Shown here: positions 63,573 through 64,000 of the stretch, in pieces
Layout of the letters: each line of letters begins with the position of its first letter
Numbering within the stretch: the stretch's first letter is position 1
Origin: Marinobacter antarcticus
GTDB lineage: Bacteria > Pseudomonadota > Gammaproteobacteria > Pseudomonadales > Oleiphilaceae
Direction of reading: 5' to 3'
NCBI RefSeq assembly: GCF_900142385.1
Contig: NZ_FRAQ01000003.1
Coordinates: 124,001 to 188,000, forward strand
DNA length: 64,000 bases
The notes under the pieces: generated by a model
Databases searched by the model: none
Seen by the model: only the letters and a program-made list of their open reading frames with translations
Told to the model about the DNA's origin: nothing
Position numbers and translations under genes: made by a program

Positions 63573-64000
63573 ATGAACAGAATGGACCTCCCCCTCCTGC
63601 AACTTCTGAAACCCCGTAATGCCTGGCTTGCCTGGCTGCTTCTGGTCGTGGCGATCGCCGTAACCGTCGTGTCGTGGCAGTTTTCCATCCGTCTGGTAGA
63701 AGATCGTACTGAAGCCCGGTTCCGAACCCAGTCGCTGCAATTGAAAACCGCCATTGAGGAACGGCTGCTTAACTATGAGCAGGTTCTGGCAGGCAGCGCC
63801 GGTCTTTTCGCGGTCGCGGGTAAGGTGTCCCGTGATCAGTGGCGGGAGTATGTTGATAAGGTCGACATTAACCGCTATTACCCGGGTATTCAGGGCATCG
63901 GGTATGTTGAGCGTATTGAAGTGCGGGAGATGGCCGATCACATTGCGTCGGTGCGTGCAGAAGGTGTTCCTAAATATCTTGTGAAACCACTGGGAACCGG
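63573..64000 (+). CDS. CHASE-domain membrane sensor, N-terminal part (3' end outside window)
   Basis: An open frame from ATG 63573 runs to the window end for 142 codons without a stop. A transmembrane helix at about residues 18-37 (NAWLAWLLLVVAIAVTVVSW) is followed by an extracytoplasmic CHASE-type domain: LLNYEQVLAGSAGLFAVAG, DQWREYVDKVDINRYYPGIQ and GIGYVERI. CHASE proteins usually continue with a histidine kinase, diguanylate cyclase or EAL module, which is beyond the window. In Pseudomonas lepA follows mucD, so this is either an insertion or a local difference. Confidence 0.85.
   Translation, partial: MNRMDLPLLQLLKPRNAWLAWLLLVVAIAVTVVSWQFSIRLVEDRTEARFRTQSLQLKTAIEERLLNYEQVLAGSAGLFAVAGKVSRDQWREYVDKVDINRYYPGIQGIGYVERIEVREMADHIASVRAEGVPKYLVKPLGT

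Noticed and set aside
1..64000. tRNA, rRNA, CRISPR array, prophage or IS elements
   Set aside because: I looked for T-loop motifs, direct-repeat arrays, transposase and phage-type proteins on both strands and found none.

Overview
The window reads as ordinary chromosome of a Gammaproteobacterium, most likely Marinobacter or a close relative. This is inferred from gene order and family membership, not from a database search. The pointers are a Pseudomonas-type run xerD-dsbC-hom-thrC-recJ-prfB-lysS, the ffh / rpsP-rimM-trmD-rplS pair of units, nadB-sdhE-ygfX-ygfZ divergent from algU-mucA-mucB-mucC-mucD, a RimB/RimK cluster, and a TAXI-type TRAP transporter with a Dct-type two-component system. 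No rRNA, tRNA, CRISPR array, prophage or insertion sequence was found.

Layout. 1-4275: a DUF432-like gene (5' end cut off), an MscS channel, a RimB-like retropepsin, RimK, an M14-type zinc hydrolase and YjbQ, all on + and tightly packed. 4276-5156: a small accessory patch on - with an isoprenylcysteine methyltransferase-like gene, a truncated VOC gene and an unidentified coding remnant. 5157-12029: a sigma-54 type promoter with clustered half-sites, the TAXI binding protein, the fused TRAP permease, and DctB/DctD-like regulators, a probable self-contained uptake and sensing unit. 12030-13886: a chemoreceptor with a FliA-like promoter. 13942-16638 (-): PhoH/YlaK, a CBS protein, and a START-domain gene broken by one in-frame stop. 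16776-17783: DUF2804. 17854-20412 (-): DUF1244-hopJ-minC-minD-minE. 20488-21592: dinB behind a LexA box. 21595-23353 (-): PAP2 phosphatase and a GT4 glycosyltransferase. 23468-32270 (+): Tas-like aldo/keto reductase, a small secreted protein, a long acetyl-CoA hydrolase/transferase, an SlyD-like isomerase, RstA/RstB-like regulators and glpK. 32280-34273 (-): an orphan FbpC-like ATPase and argF. 34505-40883: grxD (+), then on - a frameshifted TonB-like gene, DUF1631, Yip1, a CorC/CNNM protein and YpjD. 41065-54698 (+): the ffh to ung housekeeping block. 54692-59029 (-): HDOD protein, ygfZ, ygfX, sdhE, nadB. 59046-63436 (+): the sigma-E (AlgU) envelope-stress operon with its own promoter. 63573-64000: start of a membrane CHASE-domain sensor that runs off the window.

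What stands out: two recently broken genes with otherwise intact frames (START at 16093-16095, TonB-like at the A-run near 35250); the promoter architecture before the TAXI operon; the grouping of glutamate-ligase RimK with a protease and a zinc carboxypeptidase-like enzyme; and a roughly 90-bp imperfect palindrome between recJ and prfB. I did not find strong evidence for a wholly new defence or mobile system here.
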